From assembly GCF_020382885.2 (NCBI RefSeq), contig NC_058506.1, positions 5,022,001 through 5,086,000 on the forward strand: 64,000 nucleotides of DNA, in the 5' to 3' direction. Within the stretch, counting starts at the first letter, position 1, and every line of letters begins with the position of its first letter. Source of the DNA: Scatophagus argus (lineage: Eukaryota; Chordata; Actinopteri; Scatophagidae). A program made the translations under genes and the position numbers. A model generated the notes under the pieces. That model was not told where the DNA came from. It did no database searches and saw only the letters and a program-made list of their open reading frames with translations. Below are positions 28,701 through 40,861 of this stretch, one piece after another.

Positions 28701-29689
28701 ATAATTACTAATCACACAAAGGCTAATTCATTTCTCATTTCCACAGAAACAATTCACATTTGAACACACTCCAATACCACAGCCTTCATTTCCATCTGTA
28801 CACAGTGTTCACTTTTAACAAACTGTGTTGAGCTAGAGTGAAGAAATGCGGACACTTGAGGAGGATTAACACCGCATGGCCTCATCGCAGCATCACACAG
28901 CGAGCTGCCGCACAAATCAGGCTCCAGCCTCTTCACATGGTGGACTACATCGCACCCACAAACGGCGAGGGACTGATTCTTAGTGATTCCCACTCTTTCT
29001 CTCACATTGCAGTCTCTGAAACTGGTTTGACAGATGAGTCCACAGCGACATCTCACACACACACACACACACAGCGGGAAAGCACGCAGTCAGGTCCGTG
29101 GATGGAGAGTTGATCGCCTTAATTGATCGATCTGCAATTATCTACCAGCCCGGGGTTAAAATCATTCATTTCAAGCATTTTGTGGGCTGACAGCGAGGAC
29201 GTGTAGGCTATCTAATTGATTTAAGTACCTCACACGTAGTCTACAAGCGTGAAATCACCTAACAGCCTTGTGGTTTCAGCAGCTCCACCACTGCGCTTGG
29301 GCAAACCCATTGTTCCGCCCGTCTCAGCTGAGGTGAGCTCACGGCTCCGCAGCTCACCGGCAGTGAGTGCATGTGCGATCACTCCAGCCGACAAAGATAA
29401 ATAAATACAAATATTCTCACATGGCTCTGACAGAAGGAGAGGAGTCTGGTTTCTTACCGGCTACCGTGTATCTGTCCATGTAATTGAGGACGTTCCCAAA
29501 ACTGAGGATCGCGGCGGCAGCAGCCGGTGAGCGGCATCTGAGCAGCGCGGCGCGGAATTTCTGCCCCGGTCTGCACGGGTGAAGGTCCGGGTTGGATTTC
29601 AGTCCGGGACTCATGCTGCCCGACAGCGTGCGCACCTCATCTGAACTGCTGCAGCCTTCAATCTCGCACCCATCGCTCTCCACACACAT
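11085..29689 (-). CDS. spns2: Spinster homolog 2, sphingosine-1-phosphate transporter (5' partial: coding exons 1-2)
   Basis: Two minus-strand exons, 29689-29458 and 11150-11085, join in phase 1 to give the N-terminus and first membrane segment of an MFS transporter. Residues 17-25 (DEVRTLSGS) match the N-terminal tail of vertebrate Spns2. Residues 61-78 hold the family's first-helix motif ending NYMDRYTVAG, and exon 2 continues it with VLLDIQRHYEVSD. Known for the family: Spns2 exports sphingosine-1-phosphate across the plasma membrane, and in zebrafish it is needed for heart-precursor migration. The intron between the exons is 18.3 kb. Exon 3, expected to start VFICSF and be about 137 nt by comparison with spns3, is not recognisable in 1-11084, so it is probably beyond the left edge. 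Identity as spns2 rather than spns1 or spns3 rests on the N-terminal motif and on the neighbouring spns3. Confidence 0.9.
13417..13441. repeat. (CA)n microsatellite
   Basis: About 25 bp of CA repeat, ending 22 bp before a CTCF-like motif. Confidence 0.95.
13463..13476 (+). promoter_or_regulatory. CTCF-like motif (13/14) in spns2 intron 1
   Basis: The plus strand reads ACACCAGATGGCAG, one mismatch to the CTCF core consensus. Confidence 0.3.
15468..15503. repeat. (CA)n microsatellite
   Basis: About 36 bp of CA repeat with a single interruption, in spns2 intron 1. Confidence 0.95.
16696..16731. repeat. (CA)n microsatellite
   Basis: An uninterrupted CA array of about 36 bp, the longest pure one in the window; a second array follows at 16858-16876. 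Confidence 0.95.
26460..26510. repeat. Imperfect (GT)n microsatellite
   Basis: Interrupted GT repeat; a second GT array is at 26849-26888. Together they create the 186-aa plus-strand ORF, which is not a gene. Confidence 0.9.
29053..29073. repeat. (CA)n microsatellite
   Basis: About 21 bp of CA repeat, 0.4 kb inside spns2 intron 1. Confidence 0.95.
29458..29689 (-). CDS. spns2: spns2 coding exon 1
   Basis: ATG at 29689 with A at -3. It encodes 77 residues plus one base: a Cys/Ser-rich cytoplasmic tail, then an Ala run (56-60) entering transmembrane helix 1. The donor reads CCG|GTAAGAA. Just upstream of the ATG on this strand is a T-rich tract ending in CAG, so the exon may itself be spliced to an upstream non-coding exon. 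Confidence 0.93.
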
Positions 29690-29938
29690 TTTCTGGCACG
29701 AAAGATCCAGCGCAGAGAAAAAAAAAAAAAAGAAAGAGAAAATGGAGAAGAAAATAGTTCAACAAGGACCAGACTAAGCGATGGTCTCTGATTTCAGCTG
29801 AAATTAATTGCAGTGGAAGGGTTGTCTTAAGTGCTGAAGCGCAGGAGCGACTCTTCTCGGGATCATGTTTTTCTAGCAGTGTGAGGTGACGGATTGTGCG
29901 CTCCTTAGTGTTTCTCTAAGAGCCAAGTGCTATAGTGC

Positions 29939-29953
29939 AGGGGGGGGGGGGGG
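29939..29953. repeat. G homopolymer
   Basis: A run of about 14 G, some 250 bp upstream of the spns2 start codon; length is prone to sequencing error and polymorphism. Confidence 0.9.
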
Positions 29954-32900
29954 TGTGACCCGGCTGTAAAACTCCACCTCCTCTGAAGCCCTGCAGCGAA
30001 TGATGGAGCCGCACCTGATGACTGCGCTGCAGAAGCCGGGGAATTGCAACCAGAGTGTGGTGCGGTTGGAAAAACCTTTCAGTTATTTAGAGAAACTGAC
30101 AGTGATGGGAAATAGGTGGGTAGCTGTGAGTGACTTCACTGATTTGTATATTTAGATATTAATAATAAAAATGTTGTGATGCTGGCTGAGAACAAATATT
30201 AGTGTAATTACTGGTGAAAAGCTACAGACTGATAGAAGTAGGTCACCAAAGTATACTGCACAGACACATTTAGAGATCAGAGGAAGCTAAGCTGAAATAT
30301 AAAATATTGGTAATATTTTTACTAAAGGGTCCCAAAGGCATTTCTGGATGTATTTAGGCTATATATATATTTTCCTCTATGCACCTTAAATATCCAACAT
30401 TTAACTGACATAGTTTAGGTCCCCAGTCGAATCAAGCCAACGAAGAGCACATTTAAAAGCAGACAAAAACACAGACATAATTTGGAGAATATAAATAAAC
30501 CAATAAATGCACAGAATGAATATTTCTGGATAAAGTCATAAAATCACAACAGCATTACATAGAGAGGAACACACACACACACAGAGCTGGTCAGAGACAG
30601 AACCTTATGCCTTATGTCGGTCCATGCTCTCCTTTAAAGAGAAATGAAAGACTCAGATCTCAGATCAGATCAGTTCTGTACCTCAGGTGAGATGTGCTGT
30701 CTCTTCTTGATACCAGCGGTAGTAGGAGTGTCGTTGCTGCATTTTGAACCAGCAGAGGAGATAAGGCTGCCAGACTAGAGAAGTCAAAATAGAATAGAAT
30801 AGTCAAAATGAGAAGAAATGTAAGCATCAACTGCCGTCTCCAAATCCTTAACAGACGAAAGGGATTTTAATTTTACAAGTGATCTAAAATGGAAGAAGCT
30901 AGTGCTGACAACAGAGCTGATTTGTTTGGCAAATAAATTTTAAACCAGAATCAAAGATAACACTTTTTTTGCATTTTTTGCATGTGAATTTACAATCAGT
31001 GACTGGGGTCCAAGAATTTTGCTTGTGGTGTTGGAGTAAAGATTAACGACAGATTAAGGAGAACTGATAACATCATAAAAACAATTACAGTTAAGCAGAA
31101 CTAAGCTAAAGGTCAAATTCTGTACAAACATAAATATATTCAATTACATTACCATGGCTACTGGCTTTTATGAAGAAAAATTTTGTTTTGCCCTTTATTT
31201 TTGAGGATTTCTTATCAACTGATGTTTTCACAAGAAAGATCTGACTTGTAGACCACGAGACAAGTTCTGTTAGCAATGTAATCCCATTGCTCTTATGAAT
31301 GAATTGCTCTGGCCTGTCAGTGTGTGGGAATAAAACGTGTAAATTCACAGGTTACTGGGCTTCCCCACCACAACAATGGACTCCCACAGAAGTGCACGTG
31401 CTTCTCTAAAGAACTGAGACTTTTATGGCATTTTGTTAGCCCATTTAAGTTGTTCTCTTTTATTGATTTGTATTTTTTTATTGTAGGATGCATAGATACT
31501 GTTGTAACTTCACTGTTTACTGTAGGTAGTCTAAGAGCACAAGTGTTGATTATTAGGTTATCCTTTGAGTGTGGAGTAGTTGTTGTCTAATCGTGATACC
31601 AGTGCACCATAAACTATGAGCATACAGTAACAGTGGATGCACTTTGTCCACGTGTCACTCCTTTGTTTAATCAGGCAGAAAGGAGAAATAAGAGTTTCGG
31701 TGGAATGATTTTGGAGTGTGCGTCAAAATCCCATAGAGGTTGTCTATGATGAAATAATGAATGAAAAAACTTTTTACAGTGGCACAGAGATCTCAGAGTC
31801 AATCATGCTTGCGCAAACCTTTCAATTATAAATAAAATAACTTAGTGAAAATTTTCATGATTTAAAAACACAATACCAAAGGGAAAGTGATGATATACGA
31901 ACTTCTCAGCATGTTTGGAGATGTGCTGAGAAGGTCAGTAGCTGTTAGAGAATTTTGACTTCGGCTTTGCTGTGAGTCCACAGCAAACAGGTTATTTACA
32001 AGACTTCTTATCAGTGCAAATGATTTGCTGACATACCATCTGACTGAGCTCGGACTGCTTATTATCGCGCATCTCTGCACTGCACGAGTACAAGTTTATA
32101 TAAAAGACAACATCAGCGGTTTAAACAGTCCACTGATGACACTGAAAACAGCTTATGATTTTAACTGAAATTTACAAAAGTTATTGTTCACTCACAAGCA
32201 GACCCATTAGAGCACTCATTCATCACTCTGACCCAAATGCCAGCCTGTCTGGGAGCATCTAAATGAGTTCTGAAAATATTCTCACTGAAAAATTATTTAT
32301 GGCTCGAAAATGAAAAACAAACCTGAAAAAAGCGCATTTGTTGTCTGAGAGCAATGAAGTCATATTCTCTTTTTTTTTCAGTCTTCATCACAACAAGCTG
32401 TCCAGGGCACAGCGGTTGATGCAGAATGAGGCAGTACATCCTATTATTGGCATTCCTGGTGGTTACAGAATAAACAAAGGAGGGAAAATTCATCTGGTTC
32501 AATGAAGAAAAGATGAACACAACGCACTTGGCTCAGTTCTGACAGTTTCAGCGGTTTCTGTATTCTTCTGACAGCCACCGCTCTCCCCAACATCATTACA
32601 GTCTATGGCAGAGAAGACATAGAAGACCTTAATGGACTCTGTTCTCCACTGGCCCTGTGATGAGTTTGGATCTAACTACAGTAATTACTGATGCTACTGG
32701 CAGACCTTTGACTTATTAACTAGCTCAGAAGGAAGCGACACTGCTTTATAAAAAGGAACATTGTGTTTGTTGTCTGACGTGAAATATTGCTAAGCATTCA
32801 TTCCTTAGTGAATTTTCGAAAAAATGACTTTTCACAAGACGAGCTCCTGTCGTAGGATGACTTTGTGCCCAGAAAGGAAAACTGACTGTCTCTGAATGGC

Positions 32901-35900
32901 TGGAAAAGGTCCAATCCTGCATGCAGATGATTGTGTCTGTGCCATCTGTGCTCTGCTAGAAAGAAGCCGTCTACATGTAATTGTTAGACTATTCCATTGT
33001 GTACAGAGTGCTATTTTGACTTTGCCAAGGCAGGAATCCCAAAGTGTCCCCAGCATGATCCTCTATATATCACAGGGAAGAGACACTGAATGAATTTGAA
33101 GAGAGAGGTGTGAGGCAGAGCAAGAAAAGTCGAGATGCTGTTGATTTAGTCTGAGTACGGAGTTCAGTGTTTGAGTGAAAGGTGGGTGTGATGAGGGGGC
33201 ATTCCTGACAAGTGCAGCTTGACCAGAGGGGACATTTCCGAAATAGACTTTTATTCTAGATGAATTGGGTAGCCTAATAACGATATCCCCGTGATGTTTT
33301 ATTCTATCATAGACTCTGCTTTAGAAACAAAAGCATACACCCATATGCTAATACCCTGAGAGTCAGACCTTTGTCAGTATTTAAACTAGTGGGGGGAGGG
33401 AGGTAGATATAAGATGAGGGAGGCTGAATCCTGACATCAGTGTGGGAGAAGGCTGGGTGCTCGCTTGGCTCCGCTCTGCAGGCGCTTGGCATCACAAGGG
33501 TTTCGGAGTTCAGGTCCTAATCCATTCGCACGCACTGAGTTGACATGCATTGTTTTATTAACGCTGAAATGAGAAAGTTCTGCCAGCAAAACCCAAAGCC
33601 CCTCATGACATTTGTTTTGCAGAACCAGTTTCAAAGCAATCATCCACTTACTTCCCAATAACTTTGATGTCTGACCCACCCCCCCGTTTGAATCTGGAAA
33701 GTATGATACAAACAGTGCAGCCTGGCAGGCTCAGCAGAAAATGATGAAGTGATACTGACAAGAATTGTTTTTGCAATGCTGCAGACTGACATCCAGGATA
33801 AGAGGATGCAGAAAAAGAGAAGAGGGCCAAACCAGCCAGTGGCCTCATGCAGAGGGGCTTAGGAGGGAGCCCCAGTAAACAGTTGTTCCTGTCTCCCTGT
33901 CTGGAGCCCCCACCTCCCCTCCTCTTTCTTTGGGATGTGCTTGATATGCTGCTCATGTCTGTGGGATCCTGTGTGTTTTTCCGTCGTGCAGAATGGCTCG
34001 ACGGACCTATCTCTCGCATTATTCTGTGATGTGGCACTGGAAGCCACTGAGTCACTGCCCCAGTCTTCCTTCCTGCCTCAGCACAGGGCCAAGCCTCCAA
34101 GTGCAGGATGGGAGATAACCTACTAATCGCTGGGCCCAGCACCGGACCAGCACACAGGACGATAAGGCCTGGCTGTCATTGCGTGCTATCGTGTGGTTGC
34201 CAATAAAGTTTAAATGTTCCCCTGATACGTGTCTATCAGCTGGGCCTCTGGTAAACAAGTCTCTGCCCCTTTAAACTCAGTTCACAAGAACCTATATATT
34301 ATCCAGCAGTCATTTCCTTTATGCTTTTACTGTATAGAAGCAATAATAATAAAGTAATCAAGTAGATTTATGTAAGATTTTTTATGCAGGTTTGATGTAT
34401 TGATAAAATAGACAGGATAATATATTGATCACTGTATACTGGTCTTTGTTCTTATTTTACTTGTATATGGATGACTTGTCCAGACAGTGAAATTTGTGTA
34501 AAACTGGTCTTTGGAATGTAGATTTTTCTCCTCCCGGTTCTGGTGTTCAACAGTTATTAATCCCTCCAAATGCTGCACACTGAATCTATCTGTTAATTTC
34601 CCAAATGTGTAATTGGCAGTGATGATATTTTCAACCGTCCTCCATCTTTTGGCTTTTGCTTCTGTGAACTGTGGCTCTGGAAGCGAATTTAGATTGAAAC
34701 AAATAAGCAAAAACTTAAGCAATTAAAGCAATCAAGGAGTTTTTCAGATACTGTAATTACAAGGCAGTTGGTGATTCTCCCATTGTTGTCTCGATTGGCC
34801 ACATTTACGTCAAGTTAGACATGCACATTTCCCCTTCCTGTGCCAAAGAACAAGTGTCCCAGTTTCTCCGAGTACACTATGTACATTAAAGACTGGGAAG
34901 GAGAAAATGATCAGGCCTCCCTGATGTTTGGTTTAGCTAAGGAAAAGACAATATTTTGAATGAGATGTGTCAACTGAGTGCATTTTGACATCAAACATGT
35001 ATTTTTGCCCTTTGCATTCCTTGATAAACAAGTCTTTTATCATATTATATCATGCTCTACACACATTTTTCAAAATCTTCTGTAATTGTCCTATTCTTGG
35101 AAGAGAAATTATCTCGTTCCATTTCTATTTGACCCATGTAATCAGTTCATGTAATTAGGCAATGAAGCATCTAACTGTGCTCATTCCACATAGGCCAGTG
35201 AGCAGAAGGGACTGAGGACAATCTTACTCCATTTATTCAGAACTGATAGCATTAACATAGGCTGGCTTCAATAGATGTCATAATATTACAACATTTTAGT
35301 ACCTAGACGTTTGGAAAAAAAAAAATAGAATAGTGAGGGGCATTCAGCCTGTCAGAAACTGTGTGGCTTTTGACTGTGAGACCATCACCGATGTCTGGTG
35401 GCACTGGACCACCCCACTTCCGCTCTCCTCACGTACGTTTGTTTTTGGAGCCGGAGCCGTCTAGGCGTTGGTCAGTCTTGAGGTGTGGGCTGTGCCATTC
35501 TGACCTTTTCTCATTTGTCTTGACCTCCTGACCTCTGGACTGTCTGTGCCCAGCAGTAGCTTGCTGTAGCTACTGCTGCCCCCCACTCCCCCAACCCCCT
35601 CCTGCCATGCAATCTCAAGCTCAAGCAACATAGTGTCTGGCAGCAGAGCAGCTGAGCATTTGAATAGATCTGGGGTGATGTCCCCGCTCCTTGGAAGTGG
35701 GATCTGGGAGGTTACACTGTACAGCAGTGACTAAATATAGTGTTCAGGGGCAGAGACAGCGTATTTTATCTGCTTATTTAATTATTTATTCCGAGCTGGA
35801 CTCCTTGGTCTCGGATCATCAGTCTCAGCTGATCTGTCTGGAAGGTAAAACCAGCCCTGACTCCACTGTCTGTCTCCATATCATCATGTGGATCCCCCTT

Positions 35901-38077
35901 GTTTGAATACATTTCATAAAACTGCATTTTTTATGTTACTGGAAAACTCTAATTGGAGAAATTTGAGCTGCTATGTGGCTGAGGTTCACTTGCAGTGAGA
36001 CCAGATCTGTGTGGTACCGTAGCTCATATTTATAGACTGCATGGGTCTTTGTAATTACCCCATTGCCATGGCTGTGTCTGTGAATCAGCTCTCTCCAGCA
36101 CAGTGGCCAGCGAGCTTCTGAAAACAGGAATGCTAAATACACAGGACCAGAATGTGCATATACCATTACAGGGTGAACCTCAAATTTGGCAGCATTTGAA
36201 TTTAGCCCACATTTGTACTCCCTGGTCCAGACAAAGTAATTTGCATGACAGTGAGAAATGGCCCGATTGATCAGCCCCGTATCAAAAACGTAGTCACGCA
36301 CAAACAGGAATAATCATTTACATGGCTGACATTGTCTAAAAATATCACACACATTTGTCAAATCAAGCTGAAAATAACACTTTCTTCCACAATGCTGTTT
36401 TTCTTCCAGAAATGTTTCATTCTTTGGGTGCAGCTGCCTTATTTGCATTTGCAAGCACCAAACTCCTGTGATAATTTATGCCGACTGTTTAAAAAAATGC
36501 TGCATGTGTATATATATGTGTGTGTGTGTGAATTATCACCTCCAAAAGCCCAATCAACACATTTCATTTGTTCTTGTATCACACATAAAATACACAAATG
36601 TGTTAGTGTCAGTGTGTATTGTCTCTTGTATTTCCCCAACACCGCTCCTCTTTTTCTGCTAGCACTTTACAGTAAGGTGACATGCACATCTCTCCTCACT
36701 AGCTGAAGTGTAAGGACAGGGAGGCCCACATGATGTAATGTTCCAAGTAAGTGTCGGTGCAGAGGGCGGAGAGCGCTCTTCCTCTGTATGATGTCACGTC
36801 ACTGCAGCAGTTTTCTCTTGATAAGGTCAGAGTGCAGCTTCCCATGCACAAATGTGGTTTGAGGTCTCTTATCAGTGTCCAGTGGCTGATGTACGGAAGG
36901 GTGAGAAAAACCCACATATGGAGTAGATAAGCTGTCTCTGCTCTTCCAGTAATGTTTGTGTGACACGCATGAGCCAATTTGTGGTTATTATTGATTTCAT
37001 GACAGCATTCTGATTGAATGCTGACTACTTCCTTATTATATATATTGACATGTTTTTACGTGTGCCTGTGACTAAAACACAGCTCTTTTCATGACTAAAA
37101 TACTCCCCATCCCTGAGTAAACACTCACTGTATCCGCTCTTCCCCTCGGCTCCTGGCTCCCTCATTGATCGGCCTGGACAATTTATTAGCCATTGTGACA
37201 GTTTCCTGTACAGCCAGGGTCGACAGGGGAAACGGAGAGGTATGCAGATAAAGTGCTCAGAAACATTGTGCACAATACCTATTGTGTTTTAATTGCAGGT
37301 TGAACTGTTACTTCTCGAATGTTTTCCACATACCTTTTAGCATGCGTGTGTGCTTTCTTGTTATTCCACATGCATGTCCTGCTGCCCAATCTATTCCCAC
37401 AGCATAATGAGTAATCGCATAACTTCTGGAAAATTGCAAGCTTGAGGCTGAAATGTTCAAAAACAAAAGGAAATACCAGTGAATTCCACAATAAAACAAT
37501 TAAATCTTTAACAATTGCTTGGTGTCCTTGAACTACAGCTTTCATTTGGAAATGTCAAGTTCAGTCAACAGCTTCAACACTCAAGACGGAAATATTTTGT
37601 CAAAAATGTGATAAATCAGCAAATAAATTCAGCCAAGTTGTCTTCCTCTGCAGCAGTCAATGAAAGTTAACCAATTCTGACCTTGATCTTTGACCTCCCT
37701 GTGTGGTTTATCCCAGTACAAAACAAGGAAGACATGCAATGACACGCAGCTGTCAGCCTGGATTTGCCAGGGGACACCTCTGCATCAGCAGTCTGAACGG
37801 TTTAGATGCTGATTGACAAGGGGCTGTCATACTACAGGGCATGTAAATATGTGCTGTTGGTCTGGTTTGTGCTGGCCTTTGACAAGAGCAGCCAAGCTTA
37901 AGATGATAAATGTTAACACCTATCATGTTCCATGAACTCAGCAGAGGTCACAGACATGCACTCGAAGTTTAGGGTTCAGAGAATACCAAAAACAAACACT
38001 CAAACGAAGTGCAAGTGTCACAGGTAGACACACATATTGTTGCTTTTACATAGTAACACAGACAACAGTAAGAGGCA

Positions 38078-38130
38078 CCTACACTATATGGACAAAAGTG
38101 TTGGGATACATGACCATTAAACACATTTGC
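38078..38130. mobile_element. Tc1/mariner-like terminal fragment
   Basis: The segment (cactatatggacaaaagtg, then ttgggatacatgaccatta) resembles the terminal sequence of Tc1-like DNA transposons common in fish. No matching second end or transposase remnant was found nearby, so it is a lone relic. Confidence 0.5.
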
Positions 38131-38951
38131 AGGACTGGGCAGTATATTGATGTTTGAAGGTTGCACATGTATGCTGTATTTTGTATTGAAGACAAAAGTA
38201 GCTCAAGTAAGGATATTTGCTTTTGAATACCCAACATTAACTTGTAGGCTACATCCTGTAGGAGACTTTCATGTATTTCGTGTGTACTGTAACCCCTAAC
38301 ACTGCCTTTGGTGTGGTAGGGTTGGTTCCAGCCACAGGTATGCATACTGCACTCCGTGTGGGTTTATGTTACCAGGATTATTTTGCGTTTGTGCTGTTGG
38401 TGTGTGCAGGTCTGAGATGGGTGTCCACATGCGGACAACATAGATCGTGGAAACATAAAATTAACAATATAAGCTAATTATTTTCCTGCTGTAAATGTTT
38501 GCATGTTAAAATACAAATATATTATAGATATGAAGATATAGATGAATACATACAAATAGATGGGTGAATGTGTTTTTTCCTTATTGTTTGTCCCTTAAAG
38601 ATACAAACTCAGTGAATTATTACTAATAAAAAAATAATAGTTGTTTGCCACGGCAGATATAACATTATGTCATTACTGCAAATTGTTTTCCTAACAGGAA
38701 TGCTAATTACCTCAGTCATATCATTACAACAGGGTTATTACATGAACGGTGCTGGCCAAGACACACAGGGATATTAAAGACCATTATTGTAAAGCTGCAC
38801 ATTATGTTCATGCTGCCTTAGCAGCTTCAATCATAGCTGTTTTCAGGGCAGTGCTGCTGTAGGTCTCAGTGAACATCTGGCAAATCCATTGTTGCTCACT
38901 TATGGAAGGCAACTGCGACCCCAGAGATAGAATTTTAACAGTAATGCAGCT

Positions 38952-38965
38952 GCGCCATCTAGTGG
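38952..38965 (-). promoter_or_regulatory. CTCF-type motif between spns2 and spns3
   Basis: The minus strand reads CCACTAGATGGCGC, a 14/14 fit to the CTCF core consensus CCASYAGRKGGCRS. Occupancy is unknown. Confidence 0.5.
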
Positions 38966-40360
38966 ACACATTTAAATCAGTTGAATACAAAATAGAGTAC
39001 ATTATTCTATTTTATATCCCAAAAACAATTCAAATAAAATACATTATTACGTTTCATATATATTTGTATTTATTAATTTGTTCATATTATAACAGTCTTT
39101 CCTCATCACTTTGATTCATTTGCTTGAAAAAACAAACTTCTCTAAACTGTGAGTGTAATTATCACAGCTGTTTCCTGGGACATCACAGTTTTATTGCATG
39201 TCTGCAAAAGGTAGTAATTGGGCAAAATGTTTTATCCATGCTTGAAAACGTAGTTATTGTGTCAGTAATTTGGCCACTAAAATGAACCGTCTGTTTTGTT
39301 TACACACACACACCACTTACTGTAGTACACATAAATGTCAGTTTTATCTAATTGAATGCAACTATTTCACACTGAGTCTGTTAGATTCAAACTTTAACAG
39401 CAGGGAAACGTTTACTGGGAAGTCAATAAGGTACTATACTGTACTTAGAAAAAGGTGTACAGTAAATGTATTTGTGTAGCAATGTGTTACATGTACTGTG
39501 TACAGAGAGTACACCTTTGATCTTTCATGATCTTTCAGAAATAATTTTCATTCAAGAATTGAGCCAAAACAAATAAAAAAAACTGATATAGATAAACATT
39601 TCTGACATGGACAACATGCAGACAGAGTTTGGAGACACTTCTAGTGCTGAAGTAGTGGAAGTAGAATTATGAGCTGGGCTTCCAGCAATTGTTACAGTAA
39701 ACAGAGAGAGTAGAAAATGGAAATCCTCCATCTTGAGCCCCATTATATGAATATGGTGTGCTTCAGCCTGACGCCCCTCTGGTCCTCATTAGAAGGCAGC
39801 AGCTGCGTGCTGGCTGGGACATTCGTAAATGGAGAGGTTAATACAATGATCCTCAATATGGACACCTGGCCAAATTCAGCTTACTCTGCCTTGGGTTTAT
39901 GAACTACACTGAGGTGGAGAAGGGAGGATCTGCTGCCGAAACTGTCCACATAAGCATTGATGTTTGTCAGCAAAATTCAGGAGAATCATTAAGAAAAGGA
40001 AAGCAAGGAGACAACAGTTATCTACAACTCAATTTGGTCATTTTGAAATCCTGGTGTCAGCAAAGCCGTTTTCTCAGGGCTGGGCTATCACTTGCAGGAA
40101 GCTTAATGTTTCTTTAGCTGTACACCAACATATTCACAGTTTGTTTGTGTTTGTTTTTTTAAGGGCTTCTGGTATTGCCTGTTACCATATATTGTGCCAA
40201 AATTGTGCAAAAAATGTAAATAGAGAAAGTGCAACTTAAAAATGTCTGGATGTCTTGATAGCAGTAGCTAAGTATGTCAGTAACACCATAGATAAATAGA
40301 CTGATAGAACTGGACAGAGTTCTGCAAGGGAGAGAATGTTCCCAAGACCTTTTTTAAACA

Positions 40361-40366
40361 TTTATT
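40361..40366 (-). terminator. spns3: spns3 candidate polyadenylation signal
   Basis: AATAAA on the minus strand, about 430 nt past the spns3 stop. It is a plausible end for the 3' UTR; no transcript evidence is available here. Confidence 0.55.
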
Positions 40367-40793
40367 GAAAAGTCAAAAACAATATTTCCATTCAGAAGAT
40401 ACAAATGTTTACTTTTCAACAACACTGCACAGTGCACTGGAATGAGAGGTACTTTTGTAATAGATTGTGATTTTTTTTCTTTGTTAAAATGCTAATGATT
40501 GTGCTTTCCACATGCCTCTGGTCCAACAGCAGAGGATGTCCTATGGTGGGCAGATTGCAAAGCTCCCTGTGGCAAAGTTTTGATTTGTGATCTTGGTTTG
40601 TACAAAGAAAACTGACCAGACTTCAAGTGTAGAAAATACAGTTTTGTTGTTTCAATATTAAGAATTTTTGACTGCAGTTGTCATCTGTAAAGAGATAAAA
40701 GAAAGGATCTCTTCAACATCCTGCTGTCCACACCAGCAGATACTGAGTTAACATCAAATATTTACAGACAAATTAATTGCATGGTGTCTTTAA

Positions 40794-40861
40794 TTATTTC
40801 TCCTGGTTGCTCATTTCAATGGAGGGCTCAGCAGCAGGACCTTGCTGTGGCGGAGGATCTC
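40794..40861 (-). CDS. spns3: spns3 coding exon 12 (stop)
   Basis: 68 nt, acceptor TTAACAG|GAGATC, ending MSNQEK and TAA. It is a short Pro/Gln/Glu-rich cytoplasmic tail. Confidence 0.88.

Larger units (their letters stand above)
11151..29457 (-). other. spns2: spns2 intron 1 (18.3 kb)
   Basis: A large first intron bounded by the exon 1 donor and the exon 2 acceptor. It contains many CA/GT microsatellites, GC-richer patches around 16.08-16.33 kb and 27.3-28.1 kb, and a CTCF-like motif at 13463-13476. No exon of another gene was recognised on either strand. ORFs of 154-186 aa at about 12.1, 16.1 and 26.4 kb have low-complexity or repeat-derived translations and are not genes. Confidence 0.75.
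29690..40360. other. Intergenic interval between spns2 and spns3
   Basis: Contains the spns2 upstream region next to exon 1, a G homopolymer at 29939-29953, a Tc1-like terminal fragment near 38078-38130, and a CTCF-type site at 38952-38965. The two longest ORFs, minus-strand 33648-34142 and 35936-36301, start at GTG and resemble no family I know. No protein-coding gene or RNA gene was recognised. Confidence 0.65.

Noticed and set aside
33648..34142. 164-aa minus-strand open frame between spns2 and spns3
   Set aside because: It begins at GTG, its translation resembles no family, and no splice partners were seen. Only the base composition was kept as a weak finding.
35936..36301. 121-aa minus-strand open frame
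   Set aside because: It starts at GTG, has no recognisable motif and no supporting context.
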